Below are positions 32,621-43,206 of a DNA stretch of 48,537 nt, one piece after another. A model generated the notes under the pieces. It saw only the letters and a program-made list of their open reading frames with translations. It had not been told where the DNA came from and ran no database searches. The translations under genes and the position numbers were made by a program. Each line of letters opens with the position of its first letter. Positions within the stretch are counted from its first letter, which is position 1. Source of the stretch: Thermoplasmatota archaeon (lineage in GTDB: Archaea; Thermoplasmatota; E2; DHVEG-1). The stretch spans positions 1 through 48,537 of the forward strand of contig JAUXAU010000013.1 in the NCBI GenBank assembly GCA_030619765.1, in the 5' to 3' direction.

Positions 32621-33646
32621 TTATACTATATCGTAGTCTATTAGCTCCATATCAATATCAGAGATGAATGGAATAATATCTCCTAATTGTCCGGATATTT
32701 TGATTATGTTTTTCACTTCTGGAGCATAATAAATCCTTCCCAATCCCCCTGCAATAGATATATTGTACGCGTTAAATGTTTCAGGTGGTACAGTTGGTAC
32801 AGTTATATTCTCCATGTTAAAACAGGAAAATATAGATGGAATTTCTGGAACTTCAAAGATGTTACTCATGCCTTTCACTTCTAATGCATCTTTAATATTA
32901 ATAACTGGAAGAAGCTCTGATATTTCAGGAGGAAGTATTTGTAAACCAAAGGCGGTAGCAATTTGATCTATGAATTTAATAATATTGAACCATATGGATC
33001 TTATTTCGCCATTTAGAGAAAAGTTTGTAGCAGATAGACCCCACATTTTACTGGTATTTAACGGGAAATCAATGAGTACGTAGGGATCGCCGAGATCTAT
33101 AGTCACATCAATTGTAGCAGGTACTGGAATTGGAAATGGGATTTCTGAAAATGGTAAATCTTCCGGTAGTTCATTAATTTTTACTGTTAAGATACCAGAT
33201 AGTTCGACATCTATTTCTTTTATACCTAAGTCTGATTTTGTAAAGAATATATGACCCTCAATATTTGTTCCTATTAACTTTCCTTCAACATCGATTGTAG
33301 AATTATCTTGCTCAATTAAAACAGAATAGTCTCCGCTTATCTTTGCTGGCTTCAGATGTAAGTCATATGAGTCACCGGTATCATCTACAACCTCTAAGGA
33401 CAATTCTTCTATCTCTAAATGTGCATGTATCGATTTATTGTCTTCAATATCAACATTAATATCATCTATTTTGTATGTCCACATATCCCCAACTATCCAA
33501 GTGGGTACGTCATCATCAAATGAACTGGTAATTAACTTAGGATGTGATATCTTTTTAAATTCTAAGTTATCAACATTTGTTGCTACAGTTAAAAAAGTAG
33601 TTATCAGCATCATGCAAACTAAAATTCCAACAATTTTACTTTTCAT
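32621..33646 (-). CDS. Secreted protein of unknown function
   Basis: Encodes 341 residues from ATG 33646, chosen because GGGGGAAAG lies just before it and a signal peptide begins there (KIVGILVCMMLITTFLTVAT, ~4-23). The longer frame to 33739 has no such support. After TWIVGDMWTYKIDDINV (~50-66) the chain is largely beta strand with acidic loops; the WxVGDxWxY-type opening is common in archaeal secreted proteins of unknown role. No cysteine motif or active site is seen, and there is no C-terminal anchor. It is monocistronic, between the zinc-ribbon gene and the hexulose-phosphate synthase fusion. Confidence 0.72.
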   Translation of the reverse strand: MKSKIVGILVCMMLITTFLTVATNVDNLEFKKISHPKLITSSFDDDVPTWIVGDMWTYKIDDINVDIEDNKSIHAHLEIEELSLEVVDDTGDSYDLHLKPAKISGDYSVLIEQDNSTIDVEGKLIGTNIEGHIFFTKSDLGIKEIDVELSGILTVKINELPEDLPFSEIPFPIPVPATIDVTIDLGDPYVLIDFPLNTSKMWGLSATNFSLNGEIRSIWFNIIKFIDQIATAFGLQILPPEISELLPVINIKDALEVKGMSNIFEVPEIPSIFSCFNMENITVPTVPPETFNAYNISIAGGLGRIYYAPEVKNIIKISGQLGDIIPFISDIDMELIDYDIV

Positions 33647-33816
33647 GTCTTTCCCCCATTTTTTAATTTGACAATGTATACATGATTTAAATATATATCT
33701 GTTATCATTTTTATAAATATCATATACTACGACAGTCATTTGTGAAAAGCACGAAATCTACCTCCAACTTTGGGTATGCATTACTTTTTAAATAAGTAGA
33801 TATTTATTCGCTGTTC

Positions 33817-35109
33817 ATGAAAGCTATTTTGCAGGTGGCTTTGGATCTACTAAATGCACACCGTGCATTAAGTATCGCAAAAGATTCCGTAAAGGGTGGA
33901 GCAGACTGGGTGGAAGCAGGTACACCTCTCATCAAAAGCGAGGGTATGGATATTGTAAGAAAACTCAAACAAACATTTCCGGAAAAAACGCTTGTTGCTG
34001 ATATGAAAACTATGGATACCGGTGCACTTGAAACAGAAATGGCTGCAAAAGCAGGAGCAGATATCGTATGTATCCTTGCTGCATCAGACGATAGTACAAT
34101 ACTTGATGCGTTGAAATCTGCTCGAAGCTACGGAGCAAAAATCATGGTTGATCTTATCAGCGTCAAAGATAAGGTAAAACGAGCAAAAGAATTGGAGAAA
34201 CTTGGTATAGACTATCTATGCATGCATGTTGGAATTGATGAACAAATGATTGGGAAAAAACCTATTGAAATTCTTTCATCTCTTGTCAAAACTACTGATA
34301 TCCCAATTGCTGTTGCTGGTGGGTTGAATAGCGAGACCGTTGCCGATGTTGTCAAAGCTGGTGCAAGCATTATAATAGTTGGTGGGGCAATAACCAAAGC
34401 CAAAAATGTTGCAGAGGAAACAAAACGGATAAAAAAAGCGATATCTGAGAAAAAATCTATTGATACTACTCTTTTTAAAAAATATGATAAATCCCAACTG
34501 AAAGAAGCGTTTTCTATGGTTTCTACGCCAAACATCTCAGATGCAATGCATAAGAAAGGGGCAATGCAAGGGATCAGGCCAATCAGACTTGGTTTTCACA
34601 TGGTTGGTAGGGCTCTCACTGTTCGGACAATGGATGGAGATTGGGCAAAACCCATAGAGGCAATAGACAAGGCAGATAAGAACCAAGTAATAATAGTAGA
34701 TGTAAATGGTGGAAAAATGGCTATTTGGGGAGAGCTTGCTACTTGGAGTGCAAAACTCAAAGATCTTGCTGGTGTTGTAATAGACGGCGCAGTGAGAGAT
34801 TTAGATGATATCATAAAAATGGATTTCCCTATCTTCTGTAGGCATATTTCGTCTAATGCAGGAGAACCAAAAGGTTTTGGGGAAATTGGTGCGGAAATTA
34901 AATGTGGGAATCAAACAGTGCAAACCGGAGATTGGGTAATTGGTGATGATTCCGGAGTTGTTGTAGTGCCACAGAAGATATCTCAGGAGATCGCTAATCG
35001 AGCATTAGATGTCAAAGAACATGAGAACCGTATTCGTGAAGAGATAAAAAATGGCGGCTCGTTGGGCAGTGTCACTAAACTAAAGAAATGGGAGAAAATA
35101 GTAGGATGA
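33817..35109 (+). CDS. 3-hexulose-6-phosphate synthase fused to an RraA-like domain
   Basis: Encodes 430 residues. Residues ~1-210 are an OMP-decarboxylase-like barrel: LQVALDLLNAHRAL, WVEAGTPLIKSEG, VADMKTMDTGALE (DxKTxD) and MHVGIDEQ are standard HPS marks; it joins ribulose 5-phosphate and formaldehyde, or in archaea runs in reverse to make ribulose 5-phosphate. Residues ~225-430 are RraA/aldolase-like with DAMHKKGAMQGIRPI, DGAVRDLDDI and GDDSGVVVVPQ. The fusion is known in archaea. No isomerase (HPI) lies nearby. CTTTTTAAATA (~33783-33793) precedes ATG at leaderless-like distance. The stop overlaps the next start by ATGA. Confidence 0.9.
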   Translation: MKAILQVALDLLNAHRALSIAKDSVKGGADWVEAGTPLIKSEGMDIVRKLKQTFPEKTLVADMKTMDTGALETEMAAKAGADIVCILAASDDSTILDALKSARSYGAKIMVDLISVKDKVKRAKELEKLGIDYLCMHVGIDEQMIGKKPIEILSSLVKTTDIPIAVAGGLNSETVADVVKAGASIIIVGGAITKAKNVAEETKRIKKAISEKKSIDTTLFKKYDKSQLKEAFSMVSTPNISDAMHKKGAMQGIRPIRLGFHMVGRALTVRTMDGDWAKPIEAIDKADKNQVIIVDVNGGKMAIWGELATWSAKLKDLAGVVIDGAVRDLDDIIKMDFPIFCRHISSNAGEPKGFGEIGAEIKCGNQTVQTGDWVIGDDSGVVVVPQKISQEIANRALDVKEHENRIREEIKNGGSLGSVTKLKKWEKIVG

Positions 35110-36092
35110 AGAAGGTTATCTTTTTTTCAGATCTAGAAAAGCTTCATGAAGCACTAAAAAGTTTTAATATCCAGACCTTTGCTGGTAAAAAGGTTCCTGT
35201 AAAACTGCATATGGGTGAGATTAAAAACAAGTATTATTCTAAACCTGATTTTGTAAAGCTAGTAATTGATGAGTTGAAAAAGGACAATGTAGATCCCTAC
35301 CTTTTTGATACGACCGTGGCATATCCTGGACTGAGGCATTCCAAATCTGGCTATCATAAGCTAGCAAAGATGCATGGTTTTACCTTGGGGAAAGTTGGAT
35401 GTAACGTGGCAATAGATGATAAAGGCATTCCAATTACTGTAGAAAATAGGGATTATGAAGTTGCTGAGCATCTTGTTGAATCAACTCACATATTTGCGAT
35501 ATCCCATGTTAAAGGCCACGTTGCAACTGGCATGGGAGGTGCAATTAAAAACTTTGGTATGGGTGGTGTCACAAAAGAAACAAAAATAAAAATGCATCAC
35601 GGGAGTAAGCCTATGTATCAGAAGGATGCCTGTACTTATTGTGGCGTTTGTGCAGAGGTTTGCCCTTTTAACGCATTAAAAGTCAAAGAAAATTTTTGGA
35701 AATTAAATACGGGATCTTGTTTTGGGTGTGGAGTATGTGTTGATGCATGCAAGGATAACGCACTAACATACACGGATGCCGATTTTCAATATGTTCTTGC
35801 ATGTGCTGCAAAAGCATGTGTTCAAGATAAAAACGTGATCTATTTAAATGAATTAAAACGAATTTCTAGAAGTTGTGATTGTGATCCATTTGCAGATCCC
35901 ATTATATGTCCAGATATTGGTTATCTGGTATCAGATGATCCAGTTGCAATAGATAAGGCATCGCTTGATCTCATACATGATGTGAAAGAAAATGTTTTTG
36001 AAAAAGAAAATAAGGTAAGTCCGTTTAAACAAATAACATATGGTGAGGACATCGGGCTTGGATCCTCCTCATATGCGTTGATAGAACTATAG
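35106..36092 (+). CDS. DUF362 iron-sulfur protein
   Basis: Encodes 328 residues from ATG 35106, which overlaps the stop of the preceding gene (ATGA), a stronger choice than an ATG at 35088 inside it. The N-terminal ~170 residues are a DUF362 domain with KLHMGEIKNKYYSKPDFVK and GHVATGMGGAIKNFGMGG. Two ferredoxin motifs follow: CTYCGVCAEVCPFNAL and CFGCGVCVDACKDNAL, each able to bind one [4Fe-4S] cluster. Its function is not established in the family. Coupling to the hexulose-phosphate synthase fusion suggests a shared role in C1 or sugar-phosphate metabolism, which is inference. Confidence 0.85.
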   Translation: MKKVIFFSDLEKLHEALKSFNIQTFAGKKVPVKLHMGEIKNKYYSKPDFVKLVIDELKKDNVDPYLFDTTVAYPGLRHSKSGYHKLAKMHGFTLGKVGCNVAIDDKGIPITVENRDYEVAEHLVESTHIFAISHVKGHVATGMGGAIKNFGMGGVTKETKIKMHHGSKPMYQKDACTYCGVCAEVCPFNALKVKENFWKLNTGSCFGCGVCVDACKDNALTYTDADFQYVLACAAKACVQDKNVIYLNELKRISRSCDCDPFADPIICPDIGYLVSDDPVAIDKASLDLIHDVKENVFEKENKVSPFKQITYGEDIGLGSSSYALIEL

Positions 36093-36094
36093 TT

Positions 36095-36673
36095 TTATTT
36101 TATCGTTGGACTGCCTATAGGTAGAATAGTTTTTCCATAGGTTTCATTAATGACCTCAGCCATGGCAAGGTAAATGGCACTTAATCCACAGATAATACCC
36201 TCATATCCTGCAATCATTATAATTGTGGCATTTCCTGTAAACTCACCTAGAGCAAGAAGCCAGAACAAAATCGCTAGAGATATAAACACAAACTGTAGTG
36301 CCTTGTTTTTCTTCAATGTTGATATAAACATCATGAATGTGAACAAACCCCACATAAAGAAATATGCCGCCATTGCCTTTGAATCTGGGGCAGTAACACC
36401 TGGGATAATGTTTGGTAGTACAATCAACACCACTAGGCTTAACCAAAACAGACCATATGAAGTAAATGCTGTTACACCAAATGTGTTTCCTTTTCTGTAT
36501 TCTAAAACTCCAGCAATGACCTGTGCCATACCACCATAGAAAATTCCCATGGCAAGTATCATTGAACCCAGTACAAAGAAGCCTGCATTATGTATGTTTA
36601 ATAATACTGTGGTCATTCCAAAACCCATTAAACCGAGTGGTGCTGGATTTGCCAATAGATTTTTCTCTGTCAT
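36095..36673 (-). CDS. satP: Acetate/succinate transporter, GPR1/FUN34/SatP family
   Basis: Encodes 192 residues with six hydrophobic segments. [20 protein letters not shown] (~9-28) is the family signature, and [12 protein letters not shown] and [15 protein letters not shown] follow as usual. These channel-like proteins move acetate or succinate with protons. For an anaerobic degrader of peptides, acetate export is a reasonable job (inference). GGTG lies upstream of ATG 36673, with a TTTAAATATATG promoter box further up. It converges on the DUF362 gene, stop to stop 2 bases apart. Confidence 0.88.
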   Translation of the reverse strand: MTEKNLLANPAPLGLMGFGMTTVLLNIHNAGFFVLGSMILAMGIFYGGMAQVIAGVLEYRKGNTFGVTAFTSYGLFWLSLVVLIVLPNIIPGVTAPDSKAMAAYFFMWGLFTFMMFISTLKKNKALQFVFISLAILFWLLALGEFTGNATIIMIAGYEGIICGLSAIYLAMAEVINETYGKTILPIGSPTIK

Positions 36674-36730
36674 CTTAGATCACAGCACCGCCGAATAAAA
36701 CATATATTTAAAAACCTATCGAGAAAAAAA

Positions 36731-36838
36731 CTACTTCCAAAAGATAACAACAAAACCTGCAAAAATCAGAAATAATACGATAAGGATTGCAATAACTTTT
36801 ACGGCCCAACTCTTTAATGTTTTTTTATTAATTTTCAT
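36731..36838 (-). CDS. Small single-helix membrane protein coupled to valS, 35 residues
   Basis: ATG 36838 opens MKINKKTLKSWAVKVIAILI and fifteen more residues ending in IFWK and TAG. The basic N-terminus precedes one transmembrane helix (~14-33). The ATG lies 1 base after the valS stop, and the last valS codons GAGGAATAA supply the ribosome site (GAGGA, 5-6 bases before ATG), so the two must be translated from one message. It is followed by satP 58 bases on. Length excludes a full Sec61-beta or SecE. No family is recognised. Confidence 0.55.
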   Translation of the reverse strand: MKINKKTLKSWAVKVIAILIVLFLIFAGFVVIFWK

Positions 36839-36839
36839 A

Positions 36840-39548
36840 TTATTCCTCATGGAATTCCAAATAAAATCCATCGAAAGGAAGAATTGAAACATCTTTTTTA
36901 CCTTTGATCCTTGTTTCTTTTTTAATCTGGATATAACCTTTTTTGAGTAAACCCGCCTTTACATTAGAATCTGCAACTGAGATATCTGAAATGAGGATGT
37001 CTCCTTCTTCTTCTATTTTTTTAATAATTTCATCTTGATTATCATGTATCCATTTGACGATCTTCTGACTATCTTGCTTGAAAAACGGACCAAGCTTTGA
37101 ATAAACTGGAATTACTTCAGTGATCTTTTCCTCAATATCAGGTTTTCCTACAATAAAACTATGGCTGTCAGGATATTTCAATGTTGATTTAATTATTGAT
37201 CCGCTTGGTTTAAATTTTGAAATTAACTCTTCCGATGCATATGTTGCACTGGAATTCATAGGTGCATTTAATGCAATACCTTGTTCACTTTTCCACGCAC
37301 GAGCTTGTGAAATGTAATTTTTAACCATCTCTCCGGCATTTTCTTTTTCTTCGTCAATTAGTACTGGTTCTGGCCAATTGGAGATATGAATGCTGTTTTC
37401 CCCTTCAAAATTTTTATATTGATTCGAATAAATCTCTTCTGTTATATGTGAGACAAACGGTGCAAAAAGCTTAAGAATTCCAAGACCGACTGTATATAGT
37501 GTATACCGGATGCTGTCTACGTTTTTCTTTTCATAAATGGATGATTTAATCATTTCTATATAATGATCTGCAAGTTCATGCCAAAGAAAATACTCTACTT
37601 CTTTCATTGATTGTGAGTAGTCGAATACATCCATCTTCCTCGTACATTTCTTTACAAGTTTGCTATATTTCGAAAGAATCCATTTGTCTATATCTTGCAG
37701 TTCTGTTTTTTCAGGTTTACTGTCTTTTACAACATTTCCTATGAACTGTTGAACATTCCAAAGTTTTCTAAGAAGTTTAACTCCTCGGACAATATCTTTC
37801 TTTCTGAATGGATTGTCCTCTCCAAGGGCACAACTTGCAGCATAACATCGGAATGCGTCAGTACCATATTCATCTATTACCTTTAGTGGATCTATAACAT
37901 TACCAAGACTTGCATGCATGGGAGTGCCATCTTCCGATAATATGAATCCTCCCATCATGATATTTTCAAAGGGTTTTTCATCTGTTAAGAGTGTACATCT
38001 AAGTATTGTATAAAACGCCCATGTTCGTATGATATCGTGAGCTTGTGGACGGAGGGACATTGGGTAAAAATTTTTGAATTTTTCATCATCCCTATGCCAA
38101 AACGTGTTATATAAAGGGGAAATAGATGAATCCATCCATGTATCAAAGACATCTTCGCAACCTTTGAGAGGACCACCACATTTTGGGCAATTATCAACTG
38201 GCGGTTTATCTATTGTAGGATCAAGATAGCAATCCTCAGGTCGTGCTAGTACAACCTCCTTGCAGTTTTCACACTCCCAAAGAGGAATAGGAGTTGCAAA
38301 ATACCTCTGTCTGCTAATGACCCAATCCCATTCAAGTGAATTAACCCAATCTTCAAGTCGTATTTTCATGAACTCTGGATACCAATTCATTGCATCGCTT
38401 TCTTGCAGTACTTTTTTCTTAAAAGAAACAGTCTTCAAAAACCATTGTTCTGCATTAATATATTCCACAGGAGTTTTACATCTCCAACATACGCCAACAC
38501 TTTGATCTAAAGGTTCTTGTTTAATGAGAATGTTATTCTTTTTTAAATCGTCGATAACACCTTTTCTTGCATCTTCAATTTTCATTCCTTTGTATTTACC
38601 ACAGATTTCTGTCATCTTCCCTTCTTCGTCAATACTCATTTCGAGGGGAAGTTTATACTTGAATACCCAGTTTAAATCTTCTTTATCTCCAACTGTACAA
38701 ATCATTACGATGCCTGTACCAAAATCAGGATCAACAGCATCATCTTCAACAATTTTTACTTCTTTAGCAGTTGAAGGAACCTTAACAGTTTGATTAATCA
38801 GCCATGGTGTTCTTTCATCATTTGGATGTACTGCAACAATCTGACATGATGGGAGCATTTCTGGCCGAGTTGTTGCAATTTCAATATATGTACCGTTTTC
38901 ATCTTTTCCTATGCTATGATATTTCAAAATCTGTTCGTTCTGTTTCTCCTTAAAATAGAATTTTATCGTGTTAAGTTTAGTTGTCCTATCGCTATATACA
39001 ACTTCAGCATCGGCCATTGCAGTCATACAACGAGGGCACCAATTTACTGGAAACTTTCCTTTATAGATATGGCCTTTATTATAAAGTTCAATAAACGATA
39101 TTTGAGTAATTCTACGATAATATTCCGCATTTGTTTGATAGTATATTGTTGGGTCCATGCTTTCTCCCAGTCGTATAAACTGGTCAGTCATGGTTTTGAT
39201 ATTCTTTTCAGCAAAATCAGAACATATCTTTGTGAATTCATGTCTATCAATATCCTTTCTAGTTATGTTCAGCTTTCTTTCAACACGTTCTTCAATAGGT
39301 ATACCGTTGACATCATAACATAATGGAAAAAAAACATTGTAGCCTCTCATCCTTTTGTAGCGAGCGGTAAAATCTATATGAGTATAATGTACAGCATGAC
39401 CTGCGTGTAATGGACCAGAAGCATATCGAGGCGGGACATCTATACTATAAGGTTGTTTATCACTATCAAAATCGAAATTATAGATATTCATCTCTTGCCA
39501 TTTTTTCTGCCATTTTTTTTCCAAGGCTTTTTGATTGTATTCCGACAT
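36840..39548 (-). CDS. valS: Valyl-tRNA synthetase, with altered KMSKS loop
   Basis: Encodes 902 residues from ATG 39548, where GAGGAAG lies just upstream; a promoter box (TTTATAAG, ~39596-39603) excludes the earlier in-frame start. It charges tRNA-Val. HAGH (48-51) is the HIGH motif; NWCPRCMTAMADAEV marks the ValS zinc/editing region, and CPKCGG and CENC are zinc knuckles. The C-terminal anticodon domain is present (DHYIEMIKSS). At the KMSKS position the sequence is DGTPMHASLGNVIDP, so both lysines (K-M-S-K-S) are replaced by Pro and Ala. Despite this the gene is full-length. It is divergent from top6B. Confidence 0.93.
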   Translation of the reverse strand: MSEYNQKALEKKWQKKWQEMNIYNFDFDSDKQPYSIDVPPRYASGPLHAGHAVHYTHIDFTARYKRMRGYNVFFPLCYDVNGIPIEERVERKLNITRKDIDRHEFTKICSDFAEKNIKTMTDQFIRLGESMDPTIYYQTNAEYYRRITQISFIELYNKGHIYKGKFPVNWCPRCMTAMADAEVVYSDRTTKLNTIKFYFKEKQNEQILKYHSIGKDENGTYIEIATTRPEMLPSCQIVAVHPNDERTPWLINQTVKVPSTAKEVKIVEDDAVDPDFGTGIVMICTVGDKEDLNWVFKYKLPLEMSIDEEGKMTEICGKYKGMKIEDARKGVIDDLKKNNILIKQEPLDQSVGVCWRCKTPVEYINAEQWFLKTVSFKKKVLQESDAMNWYPEFMKIRLEDWVNSLEWDWVISRQRYFATPIPLWECENCKEVVLARPEDCYLDPTIDKPPVDNCPKCGGPLKGCEDVFDTWMDSSISPLYNTFWHRDDEKFKNFYPMSLRPQAHDIIRTWAFYTILRCTLLTDEKPFENIMMGGFILSEDGTPMHASLGNVIDPLKVIDEYGTDAFRCYAASCALGEDNPFRKKDIVRGVKLLRKLWNVQQFIGNVVKDSKPEKTELQDIDKWILSKYSKLVKKCTRKMDVFDYSQSMKEVEYFLWHELADHYIEMIKSSIYEKKNVDSIRYTLYTVGLGILKLFAPFVSHITEEIYSNQYKNFEGENSIHISNWPEPVLIDEEKENAGEMVKNYISQARAWKSEQGIALNAPMNSSATYASEELISKFKPSGSIIKSTLKYPDSHSFIVGKPDIEEKITEVIPVYSKLGPFFKQDSQKIVKWIHDNQDEIIKKIEEEGDILISDISVADSNVKAGLLKKGYIQIKKETRIKGKKDVSILPFDGFYLEFHEE

Positions 39549-39729
39549 TTCTTCCTCATAAGGAGTGGATTTTAGAAGGCAAAGTAAATTTTTACTTATA
39601 AACATTGCTTTATGTTCCTCGTCAAATTAAACACTTCTCTTCATTGAAATGCAAATATACAATAATTTTATAATTGTCCTAACAATTACGTCATCGGGTG
39701 CAATCTTATCCTAGCAAGGAGGAAACATT

Positions 39730-41661
39730 TTGCCAGAAGTAATTGCCCATAAATTAGCTGAAAAACAAAAGGAAATATCCGTAGCTGAATTCTTTGAAAG
39801 AAACAAACATATCCTAGGTTTTGGAAATCCAACAAGAGCTCTCCTCACAAGTGTTAAAGAGGGAGTCGATAATGTTTTAGATGCCTGTGAAGAGTCTGGC
39901 ATTCTTCCAGATATTTATGTTGAAATTAGAAATCATGAAGATGGTGAATGTAAACTTATTGTTGAAGACAACGGTCCAGGCATTGTAAAAAAACAGATCC
40001 CCCATATTTTTGGAAGGCTGCTTTATGGTTCACGTTTCCATGCTATCCAGCAAAGTAGGGGGCAGCAAGGAATAGGAATTTCTGCTGTTGTGTTATATGG
40101 TCAACTAACGACTGGCAAACATGCAAAAGTTATATCAAAAATACAAGAAGATAGACCTGCAACGGTTACAGAACTAGCTATTGATACCAATAAGAATCGC
40201 TCCGAGGTCATAAATCGAGATACTATGCATTGGGATAAACCATCTGGTACTAGATTTGAAGTAAGTATTGTTGCAGACTATAAACGCGGTAGACGTTTTG
40301 TTTGTGAGTATCTACAGAGCGTATCTATTGTTAATCCCCACGCACAAATCACTTTTAAAGAGCCTGACGGAACTGAGCATTTGTTCGAACGAATATCGGA
40401 CATGTTGCCAAGAAAAAGTGTCGAGATTAAGCCGCATCCTTATGGAGTTGAACTTGGGACATTAATAAAATTGGCTAAGAATACAAAAAGTAGAAAATTG
40501 TCCTCATTTTTGAAGAGTGAATTTAGCAGTATGGGAGACAGAACCACGAAAGCAGTATGTGAAAAGGCTCAGCTTGATAAAGATTTTAATCCAAAGAATA
40601 TGTCGAGAGAGCAATTCTTAGCGCTACATAAAGCATTTAAAAAAGTAAAAATCATGGCTCCTACAACTGAGTGTCTCTCCCCTATTGGTGAAACGTTAAT
40701 AAAGCGCAGCTTAAAGCATGAAACACAGGAAATCTCTCCAGAATTTATAGTTACAGCATCAAGACCTGCATCAGTTTATTCAGGTAATCCATTCCAGATC
40801 GAGGTAGGGATCGTTTACGGTGGTAGTCTACCTAAGGATAAAACCGTAAAATTAATGCGATTTGCCAATCGTGTCCCCCTCTTGTATCAACAGGGAGATT
40901 GTGTTTCCACTTCAGCAATATCTTCCATTGATTGGAGACGATATGGTCTAGAACAGCCTTCCGGCAAAGGTATACCTTCAGGCCCTGCGATGTTTTTAAC
41001 CCACATGTCTTCTACTCTCATTCCCTTCACATCTGAAAGCAAAGAAGCAATAGCAGATATACCTGAGATTGAAAACGAGGTTAAACTTGCGTTTAGAGAA
41101 TGTGCACGGAAAGTACAAAGTCACATAAATAAAAAAGTACGACGTGTGAAAACGAGGGAGAAATTTGAATTGATTACAAAGATTTTACCTGAAATAGCGA
41201 AAAAATCTTCAAAAATGCTGGATAAACCAGTACCTTCTCTCGATAAAGTGATAACGAAAATAATGGACGTTGTATGGATTGAAGATATAATAGAATATGA
41301 GACGACTTCTGCGAAACCTGCGCAATCTACCTTATTCGATGAATCTTCAGAAAAACGTGAGGAAGGCTGGATTACAAAAAGCACAGTCATGGTTGTTAAT
41401 TATAAAAATAAACCGCAGAAATTCAATCTCTATGCAGTTATTCCTGAAGATGCCGTTGTAGGAAGTGTAACACCTAAACCAACAAAAATCACTGATAATT
41501 ACATAAAATGGAATCTTGACACTATTCCACCAGCAGACAAAAGAGATATTTATTTTGAACTTGCTGGGCTAGATAAAGAAGATTTTGATGAAAATGATCT
41601 TTATGTCGAAAATATAAACCCATCATATGTGATAGGAGCAGATAAATGGGAGGGAGATTAA
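39730..41661 (+). CDS. top6B: DNA topoisomerase VI subunit B
   Basis: Encodes 643 residues. This ATPase subunit of the type IIB topoisomerase relaxes and decatenates DNA with subunit A. GHKL ATP-site motifs are [17 protein letters not shown] (~39-55), DNGPGI (~79-84) and GQQGIGISA (~111-119). A helix-two-turn-helix and the transducer domain follow ([17 protein letters not shown], ~374-390). TTG 39730 is the start: AAGGAGG lies 7 bases before it and [20 protein letters not shown] is the usual N-terminus. It is co-transcribed with top6A, 1 base apart. Confidence 0.96.
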   Translation: MPEVIAHKLAEKQKEISVAEFFERNKHILGFGNPTRALLTSVKEGVDNVLDACEESGILPDIYVEIRNHEDGECKLIVEDNGPGIVKKQIPHIFGRLLYGSRFHAIQQSRGQQGIGISAVVLYGQLTTGKHAKVISKIQEDRPATVTELAIDTNKNRSEVINRDTMHWDKPSGTRFEVSIVADYKRGRRFVCEYLQSVSIVNPHAQITFKEPDGTEHLFERISDMLPRKSVEIKPHPYGVELGTLIKLAKNTKSRKLSSFLKSEFSSMGDRTTKAVCEKAQLDKDFNPKNMSREQFLALHKAFKKVKIMAPTTECLSPIGETLIKRSLKHETQEISPEFIVTASRPASVYSGNPFQIEVGIVYGGSLPKDKTVKLMRFANRVPLLYQQGDCVSTSAISSIDWRRYGLEQPSGKGIPSGPAMFLTHMSSTLIPFTSESKEAIADIPEIENEVKLAFRECARKVQSHINKKVRRVKTREKFELITKILPEIAKKSSKMLDKPVPSLDKVITKIMDVVWIEDIIEYETTSAKPAQSTLFDESSEKREEGWITKSTVMVVNYKNKPQKFNLYAVIPEDAVVGSVTPKPTKITDNYIKWNLDTIPPADKRDIYFELAGLDKEDFDENDLYVENINPSYVIGADKWEGD

Positions 41662-41662
41662 A

Positions 41663-42760
41663 ATGTCGCGTGATTATACAAAGGTAATTAACAGTATAAA
41701 TTCAATTGCATCAAAGGTCTATAATGACCTTGAGAGCTCAGAAATACCAAATCTAAAACTTCCTACACGTACCAAATCTAACATTCAATTTGATGACAAA
41801 TTGAATGTGTGGAAATATGGAAAAAATATGACAGAAAGATCTGCAAAATCATTGGATGGCGCATATATGATGCTTCGTACGATGTACATGGTAGATTTCA
41901 TTAAAGATATGATAAAGGCCAATAAATCGTCGACGCTCAGAGAGATGTACTATATTTCTGAGGGGTGGGATCTTGCGAAATTCAATTCCCAGCCAGAATC
42001 TGATTCGCTTGCTGAAGATTTAGAAGTAATAACAAGCTGCATGAGAGAAGATTTTAAACTAAGGCCAGAGGAGGATGGCGCACGAGTGATTGGGAATCTT
42101 ACTATTGAAGAGATGACACGAAATAAAACCAAAAAGAAAATTCATTGCCAAGACGATGTTGGGGATTCAGGCTATTCCATTCCTTACAATGTCGAGCCGG
42201 AAAAGATATCATTTAAAGGGGCAGATGCTGATTTTATTCTTGCAATAGAAACTGGTGGTATGTTTGACAGGCTTGTTGAGAATGGATTTGATACATCAAA
42301 TAGAGCAATCCTCGTTCATCTAAAGGGACAACCCGCTCGATCAACGAGACGGTTCATTAAGCGTTTAAATGAAAAGGAAAAATTACCTGTCCTCGTTTTT
42401 ACTGATTGTGATCCTTGGAGCTATAGAATATTTGGAAGTGTTGCATATGGGGCTATTAAAACCGCACATATCTCTGAATATCTAGCAACACCTGCAGCTC
42501 AATATCTTGGTGTAACACCTTCAGATATTGAGAACTATAAGCTACCTACTGATAAACTAACAAAAGAAGACATCAACGCGTTAAAAAGTGAACTTTCAGA
42601 TCCTCGTTTTCAAGATTCTTTCTGGAAGCATGAAATTAAATTACAGTTGAGTCTGGGTAAAAAATCAGAACAGCAGGCACTTGCAAAATATGGTCTTGAT
42701 TACGTCACAGATACATATCTTCCAGAAAAATTAGCAGAGATGGGAATAATAAAAAAATAA
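41663..42760 (+). CDS. top6A: DNA topoisomerase VI subunit A
   Basis: Encodes 365 residues. It is the Spo11-like cleaving subunit. The 5Y-CAP domain has the catalytic tyrosine in [13 protein letters not shown] (~92-104). The Toprim domain carries [12 protein letters not shown] (Glu) and [12 protein letters not shown] (DxD) for metal binding. The family ending [14 protein letters not shown] is present. ATG 41663 lies 1 base past the top6B stop, preceded by GGGAGG inside top6B, so translation is coupled. It converges with the gene at 42763, with only 2 bases between stops. Confidence 0.96.
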   Translation: MSRDYTKVINSINSIASKVYNDLESSEIPNLKLPTRTKSNIQFDDKLNVWKYGKNMTERSAKSLDGAYMMLRTMYMVDFIKDMIKANKSSTLREMYYISEGWDLAKFNSQPESDSLAEDLEVITSCMREDFKLRPEEDGARVIGNLTIEEMTRNKTKKKIHCQDDVGDSGYSIPYNVEPEKISFKGADADFILAIETGGMFDRLVENGFDTSNRAILVHLKGQPARSTRRFIKRLNEKEKLPVLVFTDCDPWSYRIFGSVAYGAIKTAHISEYLATPAAQYLGVTPSDIENYKLPTDKLTKEDINALKSELSDPRFQDSFWKHEIKLQLSLGKKSEQQALAKYGLDYVTDTYLPEKLAEMGIIKK

Positions 42761-42762
42761 TT

Positions 42763-43206
42763 TTATTCTTTTTTCCCCCGCATTTCATAAGGTGGAATCA
42801 TTTGAAATCGTAAATTAAGTATATTGTCCCCATCAATTTTTACATAGGTTTTGCTGAAAATTCCACCCTTGGAATCTGCTGGGAGGGTGTATAAATGTAA
42901 TTTTTTACCTTTATAGTATATTGGTTTTGGTTTTTCACTTTCAATTCTTTTCCTTTTAACCATGTAATGATGTAGGATAAATATTATATCTAGACCAACA
43001 AACACACCTAAAAGAATTATACTTGATATTATCCATTGATCCATTGTAAGAAACGCCAATTTGTAGATTCCAAGAAAATAGACACTTATTATAAGTATAG
43101 TAATCCAAAGAGCATATATCACGGCCAGTATTAGAATTATTTTAGATGTTTTTAGATATCTGATTTTCAGTATATCTTCATCCGTATTCTTTTCTACTGC
43201 AGACAT
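42763..43206 (-). CDS. Two-helix membrane protein, unknown
   Basis: Encodes 147 residues. Two hydrophobic segments (~23-46 and ~56-82) form a hairpin with both ends probably inside. The C-terminal ~60 residues are basic and strand-rich (PIYYKGKKLHLYTLP, FSKTYVKIDGDNILNLRFQM), a soluble domain of unknown role. No motif is recognised. ATG 43206 is the first reasonable start. It is monocistronic, with AT-rich promoter sequence upstream, and its 3-prime end touches top6A. Confidence 0.6.
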   Translation of the reverse strand: MSAVEKNTDEDILKIRYLKTSKIILILAVIYALWITILIISVYFLGIYKLAFLTMDQWIISSIILLGVFVGLDIIFILHHYMVKRKRIESEKPKPIYYKGKKLHLYTLPADSKGGIFSKTYVKIDGDNILNLRFQMIPPYEMRGKKE

